A DNA stretch of 59,720 nt from Gemmatimonadales bacterium (GTDB lineage Bacteria > Gemmatimonadota > Gemmatimonadetes > Gemmatimonadales > GWC2-71-9): positions 1-59,720 of the forward strand of contig DATAOI010000062.1 in NCBI GenBank assembly GCA_036265815.1, given 5' to 3'. This document shows positions 16,544 to 24,455 of the stretch, in pieces. Each line of letters begins with the position of its first letter. Positions within the stretch are counted from its first letter, which is position 1. Position numbers and translations under genes: made by a program. The notes beneath the pieces are model-generated. The model searched no databases. It had not been told where the DNA came from and saw nothing but the letters and a program-made list of their open reading frames with translations.

Positions 16544-17619
16544 CAGGCCGTTCGCCGTGATTGGAGATAGCGGTCCCGCACTCCGGCCACCGCGTCCAGC
16601 AACGGGCCCGGGTCGAACCGCACCGGGTCCGTCACCGGGAGACCGGTGTCGCGCGCCGCCTGCTCGCAGGCGCGGAGCGCTTGCGTCTCGGACAGGTCGT
16701 AGGTGTTGAGTGAGACCCCGATCACCTCGGTCGGGTGGACCGCGGAGCCGATCGTCTCGTACAGACGGATGTACTCGGTCAGCGGAGGAATCCGGAGCCA
16801 CGCTTCCCTGCGATAGTCGCCGATATATTCCCGGCTGGCCTGGTGGCAGAGGATCAGCGCGTCGGGGCAGGCGCCGTGGAGCAGCCCGAGGGTGACGCCG
16901 GAATAACCCGGGTGGTTGATGCTCCCCTGCCCCTCCACCAACACCACGTCCGCATCGCGACTGCCCTCGAGCACCAGGCGCTCCGCGGCGCCCGCGACGA
17001 AGTCGGCCACCACGGCGTCCACCGCGATCCCCCAGCCCTCGATCATGATACCGGTCTGCCCGGTGGCCACGAATCGGGTGCGGATGCCCCGCTGGTTCAG
17101 TCGCCGGGTGAGTTGGAGCTGTGCGGTCATCTTTCCGACGTTGCAGTCGGTGCCGACGGTGAGCACCACCAGCGGCTCCACCTTCTTGGCCAGCCCCGAG
17201 GCGATCGGCAGGTCCGCCGGCGGGCGCCGGAGATCGTGCAGCGACCGCCCGTTGCTGTGCGCCTTGGCCGCCAGCAGCGGGTCGTCGCTCAGGAAGGTGT
17301 GCAACCCACTCCAGAGATCGCAGCCGTGATCCAGCGCCTGGGCCAGCCACGCACGCCATTCCTCCGGCAGTCGTCCGCCTTGCGGAGCGATGCCGATCAG
17401 GATCGCCGTCGGCCCCAGGGCCAACCCTTCCCGCATCGAACCGACGATGGGGATGGCTCCGCCGAATCCGAGCACCTCCTGTACGGGCCGGCCGGCGTGC
17501 TGCCGGTCGAGCACGCCGACGGTGCGCTCGGGGAGATAGCGGATTACCGAGTTGGCGGTCTTGGACGTCATCGGGCCGAAGTCGCCGTCGGCGACGATGA
17601 GGTATCGCGGTGTGGTCAT
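16543..17619 (-). CDS. DUF1611-family P-loop protein (DgcN-like)
   Basis: 358-residue cytosolic protein of the DUF1611/COG3367 family. The N-terminal Rossmann-like domain (MTTPRYLIVADGDFGPMTSK) is followed by a P-loop NTPase-like domain with GTDCNVGKMT as Walker A (~156-165), then VLVEGQGSINHPG and a C-terminal LSLNTYDLSE-like segment. A characterised family member, DgcN, is a D-glutamate N-acetyltransferase that works with the epimerase-like DgcA; no dgcA-like gene is present here. The stop overlaps the DUF2157 start by one base. The family call is firm; the substrate is unknown. Confidence 0.85.
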   Translation of the reverse strand: MTTPRYLIVADGDFGPMTSKTANSVIRYLPERTVGVLDRQHAGRPVQEVLGFGGAIPIVGSMREGLALGPTAILIGIAPQGGRLPEEWRAWLAQALDHGCDLWSGLHTFLSDDPLLAAKAHSNGRSLHDLRRPPADLPIASGLAKKVEPLVVLTVGTDCNVGKMTAQLQLTRRLNQRGIRTRFVATGQTGIMIEGWGIAVDAVVADFVAGAAERLVLEGSRDADVVLVEGQGSINHPGYSGVTLGLLHGACPDALILCHQASREYIGDYRREAWLRIPPLTEYIRLYETIGSAVHPTEVIGVSLNTYDLSETQALRACEQAARDTGLPVTDPVRFDPGPLLDAVAGVRDRYLQSRRTA

Positions 17620-17623
17620 GCGC

Positions 17624-18745
17624 TCAGGAGGTAGCAGAGTGGGTGATGACCGGCTCCGACTCCGCGGGGACGGTGCCGGACGGTTGTATCTCCTCGACGG
17701 GGTCGCCGTAAACCTCTCCCAGCAGGATGTGCCGGACCAGCACCATCACCAGGGCGAGGATCGGCACGGCCACGACCAGCCCCGCCAACCCGAACAGTTT
17801 CCCGATCAGCAGCACGCCTGCGATGGTGAGCACGGGCGGGATGTTGACCTGTCGCTCCATCACGTAGGGCCCCACGAAATTGGCCTCGATGAGATGGACG
17901 CCCACGCCCACGGCGGCCACCGCGAAGGCCTTGCCAAGGCCGGACACCCCCAGCGCGAACAGCGCCGGCAGCACCGTCGAGAGCAGGGTGCCGAAGAACG
18001 GGACGATCGCCGCCACACCGGCAAAGACTCCGAACGCCAGGAAGTAGGGGACGTCCAGCACCCAGAGACCGAGCGTGGTGAGCAGTCCCAACAGCATCAT
18101 CGCCACCAGCTGGCCGACCACCCAGGCCCGGAGGGTTATCCCCAGATCGAGCAGGATGGCGCGGGTGAGCACCCGGTGTGAGGGGGGCACCAGTGCGATG
18201 ATTCCCTCGGTATAGATCGCAGGAGTGCGAGCGAGATAGACCGCCATCACCAGGACGCTCACCGCCTCGATCAGGATCTCGGCTCCCCCCTTGAGATAGG
18301 GAACGGCCGCGCCGCGCAGAAACCCAAGGATTTCGTTGAGCGCGCTGGCGAAGAGCGAGGTGCTTCCAGCGCTCGGACTTCGTCCCAGCACGGGAATCCC
18401 CCGAATAATCCGGGTGATGCTCTGGTCCAGCTCGGAGAGAAAGGCGGGAAGATTTCCCAGCAGGTCCTGCACCTGCTGGGATACCGCGGGCGCGATGAGC
18501 ACTACCACGCCGGTGAGGGCGCCGAGACTGAGCACGACCCCCACCAGCAGGCCGGCGGTCGGCGGCACGCCGAATCTGCGGTGGAGGTAATCGGCGATGG
18601 CGTTGAGATAGACGGCGAGGATGACCGCCAGAAACAGCACCAGGAGCACGTCGATCGTACGGATCGCCAGCGCCACCAGGGTGGCCGCGAGGATGACCCA
18701 CCCCAGGGGGAACCCTCGCCGTTGGGGGGTTCCTGCCAGCTGCAT
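17624..18745 (-). CDS. AI-2E family transporter (UPF0118)
   Basis: 373-residue integral membrane protein of the AI-2E exporter superfamily (PF01594). It has N-terminal paired helices (WVILAATLVALAIRTIDVLL), a central soluble loop with coiled-coil character (VSQQVQDLLGNLPAFLSELD), and the conserved C-terminal block (FFGTLLSTVLPALFAL, then LIEANFVGPYVMERQVNI). Members include TqsA and Na+/H+ antiporter-like proteins, so the substrate cannot be assigned. The ATG overlaps the pspA stop by one base, tying it to the envelope-stress locus. Confidence 0.88.
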   Translation of the reverse strand: MQLAGTPQRRGFPLGWVILAATLVALAIRTIDVLLVLFLAVILAVYLNAIADYLHRRFGVPPTAGLLVGVVLSLGALTGVVVLIAPAVSQQVQDLLGNLPAFLSELDQSITRIIRGIPVLGRSPSAGSTSLFASALNEILGFLRGAAVPYLKGGAEILIEAVSVLVMAVYLARTPAIYTEGIIALVPPSHRVLTRAILLDLGITLRAWVVGQLVAMMLLGLLTTLGLWVLDVPYFLAFGVFAGVAAIVPFFGTLLSTVLPALFALGVSGLGKAFAVAAVGVGVHLIEANFVGPYVMERQVNIPPVLTIAGVLLIGKLFGLAGLVVAVPILALVMVLVRHILLGEVYGDPVEEIQPSGTVPAESEPVITHSATS

Positions 18746-19518
18746 CAGCGTCCGGTCCCCTCGTCTCCTTCTTCGACCAACTCGGCGTCGTGCACGTCAC
18801 CGGCACCCTTGTTGAGCTGCCGCGTCTGCCCGGCGCCGCCGGCCGGGAGCAGACCCATCTTGGCCTTGAGCTCGAGGAGCTGCTGATCGGAGCTGCCCTT
18901 GTACTCCAGCACCTCGAACTGCCGGGCCAGCCGGTCGCCCGAGACCTCCTCGTTCAGCTCCGCCGAGGCCAGCGCCTTCCGCTCGGTGGCTTCGATCTTT
19001 TCGGCCATCCGCTCAAACGACTCGAAGGCGCTCTTGTCCGACATCCCCGACATGGTCTCCTGGATCCGCTGCTGCGCCTCGGCCCGCTTGGCCCGGGCCA
19101 CCAGGATGTTCTTCTTCCGCTTGGCCTCTTCGATCTTGTCGTTGAGCTGGCGGAGCGACAGCTTGAGCTGGTCGGTTTCCGCCTTGTGCTTGAGCCAGGT
19201 CTCGTGCAGCTGCTGGGCGCCCTGCAGCTGCTCGTTGTAACGCCCCAGCGCCTGCTTGGCCATGTCGTCCCGCCCCTCCTGCACCGCCAGCATGGCCCGG
19301 CGCTCCCAGTCCTCCGCCTGCTTCTTCATGTTCTCCGCGTCCGACTGGAGCTTCTTCTCGTCGGCGATCGCGGAAGCCACCTGCTGCTTGGCCTTGGCCA
19401 GCTGCGTCTTCATGTCGACGATGAGCTGGGTCAGCATCTTCTCCGGGTTTTCGGCCCGCGAGATGAGGTCGTTGATGTTCGACCGGAGCATGGTCGAGAG
19501 ACGGTCAAAGATTCCCAT
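18745..19518 (-). CDS. pspA: PspA/IM30 family envelope-stress protein
   Basis: 257-residue ESCRT-III-like membrane-remodelling protein. It starts MGIFDRLSTMLRSNINDLIS, the amphipathic helix that binds stressed membranes, followed by ENPEKMLTQLIVDM and a long coiled coil (~25-185). The C-terminal tail has LLELKAKMGLLPAG and an acidic end. Length is slightly above E. coli PspA (222). It is followed by an AI-2E permease and preceded, on the same strand, by a YbjN-like gene and three small coiled-coil membrane proteins. No PspF-type regulator or PspC is visible. Confidence 0.93.
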   Translation of the reverse strand: MGIFDRLSTMLRSNINDLISRAENPEKMLTQLIVDMKTQLAKAKQQVASAIADEKKLQSDAENMKKQAEDWERRAMLAVQEGRDDMAKQALGRYNEQLQGAQQLHETWLKHKAETDQLKLSLRQLNDKIEEAKRKKNILVARAKRAEAQQRIQETMSGMSDKSAFESFERMAEKIEATERKALASAELNEEVSGDRLARQFEVLEYKGSSDQQLLELKAKMGLLPAGGAGQTRQLNKGAGDVHDAELVEEGDEGTGR

Positions 19519-19524
19519 GTCGCT

Positions 19525-19920
19525 TCACCTTTCCCGGTAAGGCGCCAGCGTGGCCAGGTGCGAAGCCAGCGCCAGCGTGATCGAGTCGAAGCTCGCCTCG
19601 AACTCGCTGAAATCGAGGTTTTCCAGCTCGAGCGTGTCGGTCAGCACGACATGGTCGCCTTCGACGCCGTAGGACCCGTGCACCAGCTCCCGGGCGTTGT
19701 ACTCCAGCAGCTGGCGGAAGAGCTCCGAGCGCCGCGGGTCACTGGCGGGCAGCTCCATGACCCGGACCCGGAGGACCACCACCGGAGGCGCGTAGTGCAC
19801 CACCACCTCGGCCTCGTCCGGCGTGCGGGCGAGCCAGAGGTTGGGTTCGATCTCCGTGACGGTGAGGGCGCCGCCCTCCAGCCGGTCGAGAAACGATTGA
19901 ATGTCGTCTTTGGTGATCAT
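19525..19920 (-). CDS. YbjN/CesT-like small protein
   Basis: 131-residue soluble protein starting MITKDDIQSFLDRLEGGALT, with the pattern WLARTPDEAEVVVHYAPPVV followed by a C-terminal helix (FEASFDSITLALASHLATL). The alpha-beta layout resembles YbjN or type III secretion chaperone-like folds; this is a fold-level guess. It is six bases upstream of pspA and overlaps the small coiled-coil gene before it by four bases. A role as a PspA partner or chaperone is inference from context. Confidence 0.65.
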   Translation of the reverse strand: MITKDDIQSFLDRLEGGALTVTEIEPNLWLARTPDEAEVVVHYAPPVVVLRVRVMELPASDPRRSELFRQLLEYNARELVHGSYGVEGDHVVLTDTLELENLDFSEFEASFDSITLALASHLATLAPYRER

Positions 19921-20177
19921 CGATGGACTCCCCCCGGGAGCTGGTCGTTCGTTTCCTTCCGCGCGAGGAGCCGCTCGGCGAAATCTAACCGCTCCTCCAC
20001 TTCGGCCAATCGGGTCTTCAACTGGTCGATCTCGCCCAGCAGCTCGGCATCGTGCTCAACCGGCCGCTTCCTGATGCGGTCCGCCAGGGCCGCGCCAACC
20101 GGGCCCTTGCCCAACCTCAGCAGCCCCAGCGCCAGGACGATCAGCGGGATGGCTACTCCAGGTCCGAGATCAACCAT
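19917..20177 (-). CDS. Small TM plus coiled-coil protein, PspB-like (paralogue 1)
   Basis: 86-residue protein with one N-terminal transmembrane helix (PGVAIPLIVLALGLLRL) and a coiled coil ending RLAEVEERLDFAERLLAR (~56-73). It is the third member of a tandem triplet that shares the 'L-x-E-L/V-x-E-R-L/V-D-F-T/A-E-R-L/M-L-A' ending. The topology matches PspB (short TM, cytosolic coiled coil) but I see no direct identity. It overlaps the downstream YbjN-like gene by four bases, so the two are probably coupled. Confidence 0.75.
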   Translation of the reverse strand: MVDLGPGVAIPLIVLALGLLRLGKGPVGAALADRIRKRPVEHDAELLGEIDQLKTRLAEVEERLDFAERLLARKETNDQLPGGVHR

Positions 20178-20219
20178 CGGGTTGCACTCCTCAGCGCTGG
20201 TGCCGGCCGCGCTCCCGGC

Positions 20220-20552
20220 TCACGGTCCATCCCCTCGGTGCAGCTGTCCCGGCGCCTCCGGTGCCCGGGCGAGCATCCGCTCGGTGAAGTCGAGCCGTTC
20301 CTCCAGCTCCGCGAGGCGGCCTTGCAGCGCATCGACCTCGCCCAGCCGCTGATGCAGCTGCTCCACTTCGGCCTTCAGGCTGGCGTCGAGGCTGCCCTTC
20401 CCCTCCAGCCGCCGGGCGAGCGCGCGCATGAGCGGCCAGAGAATGACCGTGACTGCGATGAGGGCGGCGACGACGATCGGGACGATCAGATCGGGATCGA
20501 ACGGCATCTGTGGCATCGGGGGTATCGGCGGTATCGGGGTCTGCGCGATCAT
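20220..20552 (-). CDS. Small TM plus coiled-coil protein, PspB-like (paralogue 2)
   Basis: 110-residue protein with a short Pro/Met-rich N-terminus, a transmembrane helix (LIVPIVVAALIAVTVILWPL), a basic stop-transfer region (RALARRLEGKG) and a coiled coil ending RLAELEERLDFTERMLAR (~80-97). It is paralogous to its two neighbours and overlaps the upstream paralogue by four bases. Function is unknown; envelope-stress sensing with PspA is an inference from gene order and topology. Confidence 0.75.
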   Translation of the reverse strand: MIAQTPIPPIPPMPQMPFDPDLIVPIVVAALIAVTVILWPLMRALARRLEGKGSLDASLKAEVEQLHQRLGEVDALQGRLAELEERLDFTERMLARAPEAPGQLHRGDGP

Positions 20553-20800
20553 CCGGGCTTACCCCCTTCCACCTGGCCGTGCTCCCGTTGGGCCAGCAGT
20601 CGCTCGGTGAAGTCGACCCGCTCCTGGAGCTCGGCGACGTCGTGCCGGAGGGCGTCCACGTCGGCCAGGAGCTGGGGGTCGGCTGACGCTAGCGCCTGTC
20701 CCCGGATGCGCTCGGCCAGCGCCCGACCAACCGGACTGATGGCCAGCAGGAAGAGCGTCGCTCCCCCGAAAATGAAGATGATGGCAAGGATCCCTTCCAT
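20549..20800 (-). CDS. Small TM plus coiled-coil protein, PspB-like (paralogue 3)
   Basis: 83-residue protein with the TM helix at the extreme N-terminus (GILAIIFIFGGATLFLLAIS), a basic segment (GRALAERIRGQALAS) and a coiled coil ending DVAELQERVDFTERLLAQ (~57-74). It is the first gene of the Psp-linked set on the minus strand and is preceded by a 12-bp inverted repeat. The DFTERLLA ending is shared with the next two genes, which points to tandem duplication. Confidence 0.75.
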   Translation of the reverse strand: MEGILAIIFIFGGATLFLLAISPVGRALAERIRGQALASADPQLLADVDALRHDVAELQERVDFTERLLAQREHGQVEGGKPG

Positions 20801-20825
20801 ATCATTACTTCCCCGGTGCCTGTGG

Positions 20826-20882
20826 TCAGGCCCTACGGCGGGGTCGCGGCGGATGTTTCACCACGAAACGCGTAGGGCCTGA
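20826..20882. repeat. 12-bp perfect inverted repeat with nested hairpin
   Basis: TCAGGCCCTACG (20826-20837) and CGTAGGGCCTGA (20871-20882) are perfect inverted copies 33 bases apart. The loop itself holds a second hairpin (GTTTC at 20855-20859 pairing with GAAAC at 20865-20869). It lies between the 71-aa gene and the first coiled-coil gene. No U-tract follows on either strand, so it is not a canonical terminator. It could be a structured leader, an attenuator or a miniature repeat element. Confidence 0.7.
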
Positions 20883-20912
20883 ACAGGACGTCAGAGGGGA
20901 GGCGGTCGTCTA

Positions 20913-21128
20913 CTACACCAGCTCTACCGCCTCGATTGCGCCGAGGGACACGGCAATCTCGGTGTCGTCACTGCCGGTCGGACGCAGGTAGACCTCGTGG
21001 GCCGTGACGTGGGTGTCCACGCTCATCGGAATACCGACAATTTCGGTGCGGTCGGAGGTCATGATGCGGACCACCTGCTCATGGCCGCCCGCGTAACCCA
21101 GCAGGGAGACGATGTCTTCGTACGTCAT
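20913..21128 (-). CDS. Hypothetical protein, 71 aa
   Basis: Not recognised. A small beta-rich protein (MTYEDIVSLLGYAGGHEQVV, then RTEIVGIPMSVD and TEIAVSLGAIEAVELV). The short N-terminal helix followed by about five strands would fit an Sm- or SH3-like small barrel, but that is a guess. It has a plausible Shine-Dalgarno (GGAGG) upstream of the ATG. It is on the same strand as the Psp-like cluster, separated from it by the inverted repeat. Confidence 0.6.
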   Translation of the reverse strand: MTYEDIVSLLGYAGGHEQVVRIMTSDRTEIVGIPMSVDTHVTAHEVYLRPTGSDDTEIAVSLGAIEAVELV

Positions 21129-21180
21129 GCGGACCTCCCATGGAGGGACCTTGAAATGTAGGGCTGATCCCCGGGTCCCG

Positions 21181-23472
21181 CTACCGACCCACGGCGGCTT
21201 GCGCGTCGGCCACCGGCGCCGCGGCCGGATGCAGCAGATGCTGATCGAAGAAGCGGGTAATCAGCGAGAACAGATGGACCGTCGTGTTCTTGCCCTGGCA
21301 GACGCAGTGGGTCCGGTTGGGATAGTCCATCATGGTGAACGGCTTGTTCGCGGCCACCAGGGCGTTGATCAGGATCTCGCTGTTCTGGAAGTGCACGTTG
21401 TCGTCGCCGCTGCCGTGCACCAGCAGCAGGTCGCCCCGAAGCCCGCTCACGTAGCTGATGGGCGATCCGCGATCGTAGCCGTCCCGGTTGTCGGTGATGA
21501 GGCCGTTGAAGCGCTCGGTGTAGACGTTGTCGTACAACGACCAGTTGGTGACCGGTGAGACGGCCACGGCCATCCGATAGATCTCCGGGTGTTGAAACAA
21601 TTCGTTCAGGCTCATGAAGGCGCCGTAGCTCCAGCCCCAGATGCCGATCCGGCTGGTATCCACGTACGGGCGCTTGGCCAGCGCCTGAGCGGCGGCCGCC
21701 TGGTCCCGCGTCTCCGGCACGCCCATCTGGCCGTAGATCGTCTTGCGCCAGGCGCGGCCCAGCGGCTGCGGAGTCCCCCGGTTGTCCACGATGGCCACCA
21801 GATAGCCCTTCTGATTGAGCATGGTGTTCCACAGGTAATAGCCGCCCCACTGATCGTCGACCTCGGTGTTTCCGGGACCACCATAGACGAAGAACAGGAG
21901 CGGGTACTTCTTGGTCGAGTCGAAGCCGGCCGGCTTCATCAGCACGCCCGGCATCTTCTTGCCGTCCTCGGCCGGCAGGCTGAGCCACTCGACGGTACCT
22001 CTCTGGACCCCGGCCAGCCGGTCGCGGAGCCGCTGGTTGTCGACCAGCGTCCGCAGCACCTGATGACCAGGGAGGCGCACCAGCCGGGTGACCGGCGGAG
22101 TGCCGAGGCGGGAGTAGGTCTCGATGGCGTAGCGAAAGTTCGGCGCGCGGTCGTATCCATGGGTGCCGGGCTCCCCCGCGGGCGAGAGCCGTTCGGGCGC
22201 GCCCTTCCCGTCGAGCCGTGCCCGGAAGAGGTAGCGCTGGGTCGGATTGTCCGGCGAGGCGATGAAGTAGAGCCAGCCGCCTTTGTCGTCCACGCCCTTG
22301 ATCTCCAGTACATCGAACGCGCCCTTGGTCACCAGCCGGGTGGAGGTACCGTCCCGAGACACCACGTAGACATGATTCCACCCGTCGCGCTCGCTCACCC
22401 AGGTGAAGCTCTTTCCGCCGTTGAGCCAGACCACCTCGTTGACGACTTCGACCCAGGTAGAATCGCGCTCTGTCAGGACCGTCCGTACCTGGCCGGTGCG
22501 CGCGTCGCCCAGCATCACCTCGTCGGTGTTCTGCAGCCGGTTGAGGCGCTGGAGAAGCACCTGGTCTGAGCTCGCCGCCCAATCCATCCGCGGGATGTAG
22601 TGCTCGCGTGGGTCGCCCGCGATCTCGAGCCACCGGGTGGGCCCGCCAGCGGCGCTCACGATGCCGATCCGGGCCGCCGAGTTGGCCTGCCCGACCTTGG
22701 GATATTGCACCGGCGTCACCCGGCTGTAGAGCGAATCGGTGTCGTTGATGAGGTCGTAGTTCCGGACCTGGTCTGCGTTGAGCTGCCAGTATGCGACGCT
22801 CCGGCCATCCGGGCTCCACCGCCAGCCGTCCGCGTAATTGTTCATCAGCTCTTCTTCGTAGACCCAGTCGAAGGTCCCGTTGATCATGGTGCGCGAGCCA
22901 TCGGTGGTGAGGGGCGTGATGGTGCCGGTCGCCACATCCTCCACATACAGATTGTTCTCCCGCACGTAGCCTACCCGGCGGCCATCGGGCGAGAACTTGG
23001 CGAACATCAGAGTGGACGGCTTCGCCTGCGCGCCGCCGAGCCGGCGGAGCTTGCCGGACTGCCGGTCGAGCACCCAGTAGTCGCCCCGAGTGTTGAGCCG
23101 CCACACCGGTTGGGTGTTGGTGAAGACCAGGAGCAGGTTGCCGTCGGGCGACCAGCTGTAGTCCTCCACCTCGAGCGGCACGCTATCGCCGGGTGGCACC
23201 AGCGCGCGGCTTGCGACCAGGACCGACCGGGTGCCCTTCTCCACATCGTAGCGGACCAGGTCCTGCCCGTCCCCTCCCGAATCGGGCTCCAGCGTCGTAT
23301 AGGCGGAGCCTTCCGATAGCCAGCGGGAAGGGCCGAACGGCTGGGTGGCGAACTCCCCCGAGCCGAACACCCGGCCGATGGTCAGGAGACTCGAGTCGGC
23401 CTGCTGAGCGACGGCGGCGAGCGGGCAGAGCAGCAGCAGACAGGCGAGCGCGAGGCGCGGGCGACGGATCAC
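21181..23472 (-). CDS. Secreted S9B dipeptidyl-peptidase IV-like serine protease
   Basis: 763-residue exported protease that would remove N-terminal dipeptides from peptides. The GTG at 23472 gives an excellent signal peptide (RRPRLALACLLLLCPLAAVA). The frame is open to 23598, but the extra residues are charged and unlike a signal. The N-terminal beta-propeller includes the Glu-Glu motif DWVYEEE, which binds the substrate N-terminus in DPP IV. The C-terminal alpha/beta hydrolase has the catalytic Ser in GWSYGAF (~612), Asp in HGSGDDNVHF (~689) and His in NRTHC (~721). It is transcribed away from the copper lipoprotein gene. Confidence 0.92.
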   Translation of the reverse strand: MIRRPRLALACLLLLCPLAAVAQQADSSLLTIGRVFGSGEFATQPFGPSRWLSEGSAYTTLEPDSGGDGQDLVRYDVEKGTRSVLVASRALVPPGDSVPLEVEDYSWSPDGNLLLVFTNTQPVWRLNTRGDYWVLDRQSGKLRRLGGAQAKPSTLMFAKFSPDGRRVGYVRENNLYVEDVATGTITPLTTDGSRTMINGTFDWVYEEELMNNYADGWRWSPDGRSVAYWQLNADQVRNYDLINDTDSLYSRVTPVQYPKVGQANSAARIGIVSAAGGPTRWLEIAGDPREHYIPRMDWAASSDQVLLQRLNRLQNTDEVMLGDARTGQVRTVLTERDSTWVEVVNEVVWLNGGKSFTWVSERDGWNHVYVVSRDGTSTRLVTKGAFDVLEIKGVDDKGGWLYFIASPDNPTQRYLFRARLDGKGAPERLSPAGEPGTHGYDRAPNFRYAIETYSRLGTPPVTRLVRLPGHQVLRTLVDNQRLRDRLAGVQRGTVEWLSLPAEDGKKMPGVLMKPAGFDSTKKYPLLFFVYGGPGNTEVDDQWGGYYLWNTMLNQKGYLVAIVDNRGTPQPLGRAWRKTIYGQMGVPETRDQAAAAQALAKRPYVDTSRIGIWGWSYGAFMSLNELFQHPEIYRMAVAVSPVTNWSLYDNVYTERFNGLITDNRDGYDRGSPISYVSGLRGDLLLVHGSGDDNVHFQNSEILINALVAANKPFTMMDYPNRTHCVCQGKNTTVHLFSLITRFFDQHLLHPAAAPVADAQAAVGR

Positions 23473-23627
23473 GGATGCTCTCGGGTGTGATGTTGGTTGA
23501 GAATTGGATCGGCCAGGGCTATCCCTTCGGGGGATCTCATCGGGTCGAGCGCGGAAGCTGTTGGAGATACTTCGTGCCTCGGCGCGCTGTTGTTTCAAGG
23601 CGGAAACGTCTGGACTGCGAGGACCGA

Positions 23628-24425
23628 ATGCGCGCCAACTCCATTCTGCCCGGTCGGGGATCGCTCATGATCGCAGTGTGCCTGGGCCTGGCCTGCTCGC
23701 CGCGTCATGAGGACCAGACCGCCGGCGAGCGGACGGCTGCTGCCACACCGTCCCCCGGGCAGCCCGCCGACTCCCAGACGGCGCTCGGTGGCGCGAGCAG
23801 CGCCAGCGCTTCCGATTCCGCGGCGGAAGCGCCGGCGCCAGCGGCGGCCGCGCCTGTCACGGCCGCGGTCAACAAGAGTGCTCCGGCGGAAAGGAAAGCG
23901 GCGTCTTCCGCGAAGAAGCCGTCGGCTCCGGCGCAGCAGCCCGCCGCGCCGGCGGAGCACCCTGGAGCCCCAGCTGACTCCGCGGCTCCAGCCGCCCCGG
24001 CACAAGGGGACGAATGGGTCACCTACGATGCCGCCAGCAACACGGTCACCTTCAAGCTCGAGGCCGGACCCTTCTCGTTCAATGGCTTCACCAACGGCGG
24101 CGCCACCCTGACGGTCCCGCCCAAGAGTACCGTGGTCATCAACTTCGTGCAGAACGACGGCACGCCCCACAGCGCCGAGGTGGCCTCCGGGGAAGGTCCG
24201 CTGCCCAACTCGGGCGTGGATCCGGCGATTCCCCGGGCCTACACCAACAAGGTGGTGGAGGGCCTGCCGCAGGGTGCCAAGGACGTCGTCCGGCTCCAGG
24301 CGCCGGAGTCCGGCAGCTATCGGATCATCTGCGGTGTGCCGGGACACGCGCTCTCAGGGATGTGGCTCTGGTTCAAGATCGATCCGGCGGCCAAGACGCC
24401 GACCTTCGGAGCGACCAAGAAGTAG
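23628..24425 (+). CDS. Sulfocyanin-like type 1 copper lipoprotein
   Basis: 265-residue exported cupredoxin. A lipobox (LGLAC, Cys ~24) is followed by a ~100-residue Ala/Pro/Ser linker that probably projects the copper domain from the membrane. The domain (~125-265) has FSFNGFTNGGATLTVPPKST and the complete ligand set: His in DGTPHSAEV (~181), then Cys, His and Met in CGVPGHALSGM (~235, 240, 245). The Gly-rich opening resembles sulfocyanins more than plastocyanin or azurin. A soluble electron-transfer role in respiration is inferred. The start at 23628 has a GAGGA Shine-Dalgarno; the open frame further upstream reads as a shadow of the divergent peptidase gene. Confidence 0.85.
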   Translation: MRANSILPGRGSLMIAVCLGLACSPRHEDQTAGERTAAATPSPGQPADSQTALGGASSASASDSAAEAPAPAAAAPVTAAVNKSAPAERKAASSAKKPSAPAQQPAAPAEHPGAPADSAAPAAPAQGDEWVTYDAASNTVTFKLEAGPFSFNGFTNGGATLTVPPKSTVVINFVQNDGTPHSAEVASGEGPLPNSGVDPAIPRAYTNKVVEGLPQGAKDVVRLQAPESGSYRIICGVPGHALSGMWLWFKIDPAAKTPTFGATKK

Positions 24426-24455
24426 CAGCGGCCCGACGCCTGCGCGCGGCGCTCA

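Noticed and set aside
15422-17359. A single 645-residue minus-strand frame spanning DUF2157 and part of DUF1611
   Set aside because: The N-terminal half is a shadow of DUF1611; the real DUF2157 protein starts at the ATG at 16543.
23193-23627. Upstream extension of the copper lipoprotein frame
   Set aside because: It is Arg/Pro-rich and lies over the divergent peptidase gene; the start at 23628 has both a Shine-Dalgarno and a signal peptide.
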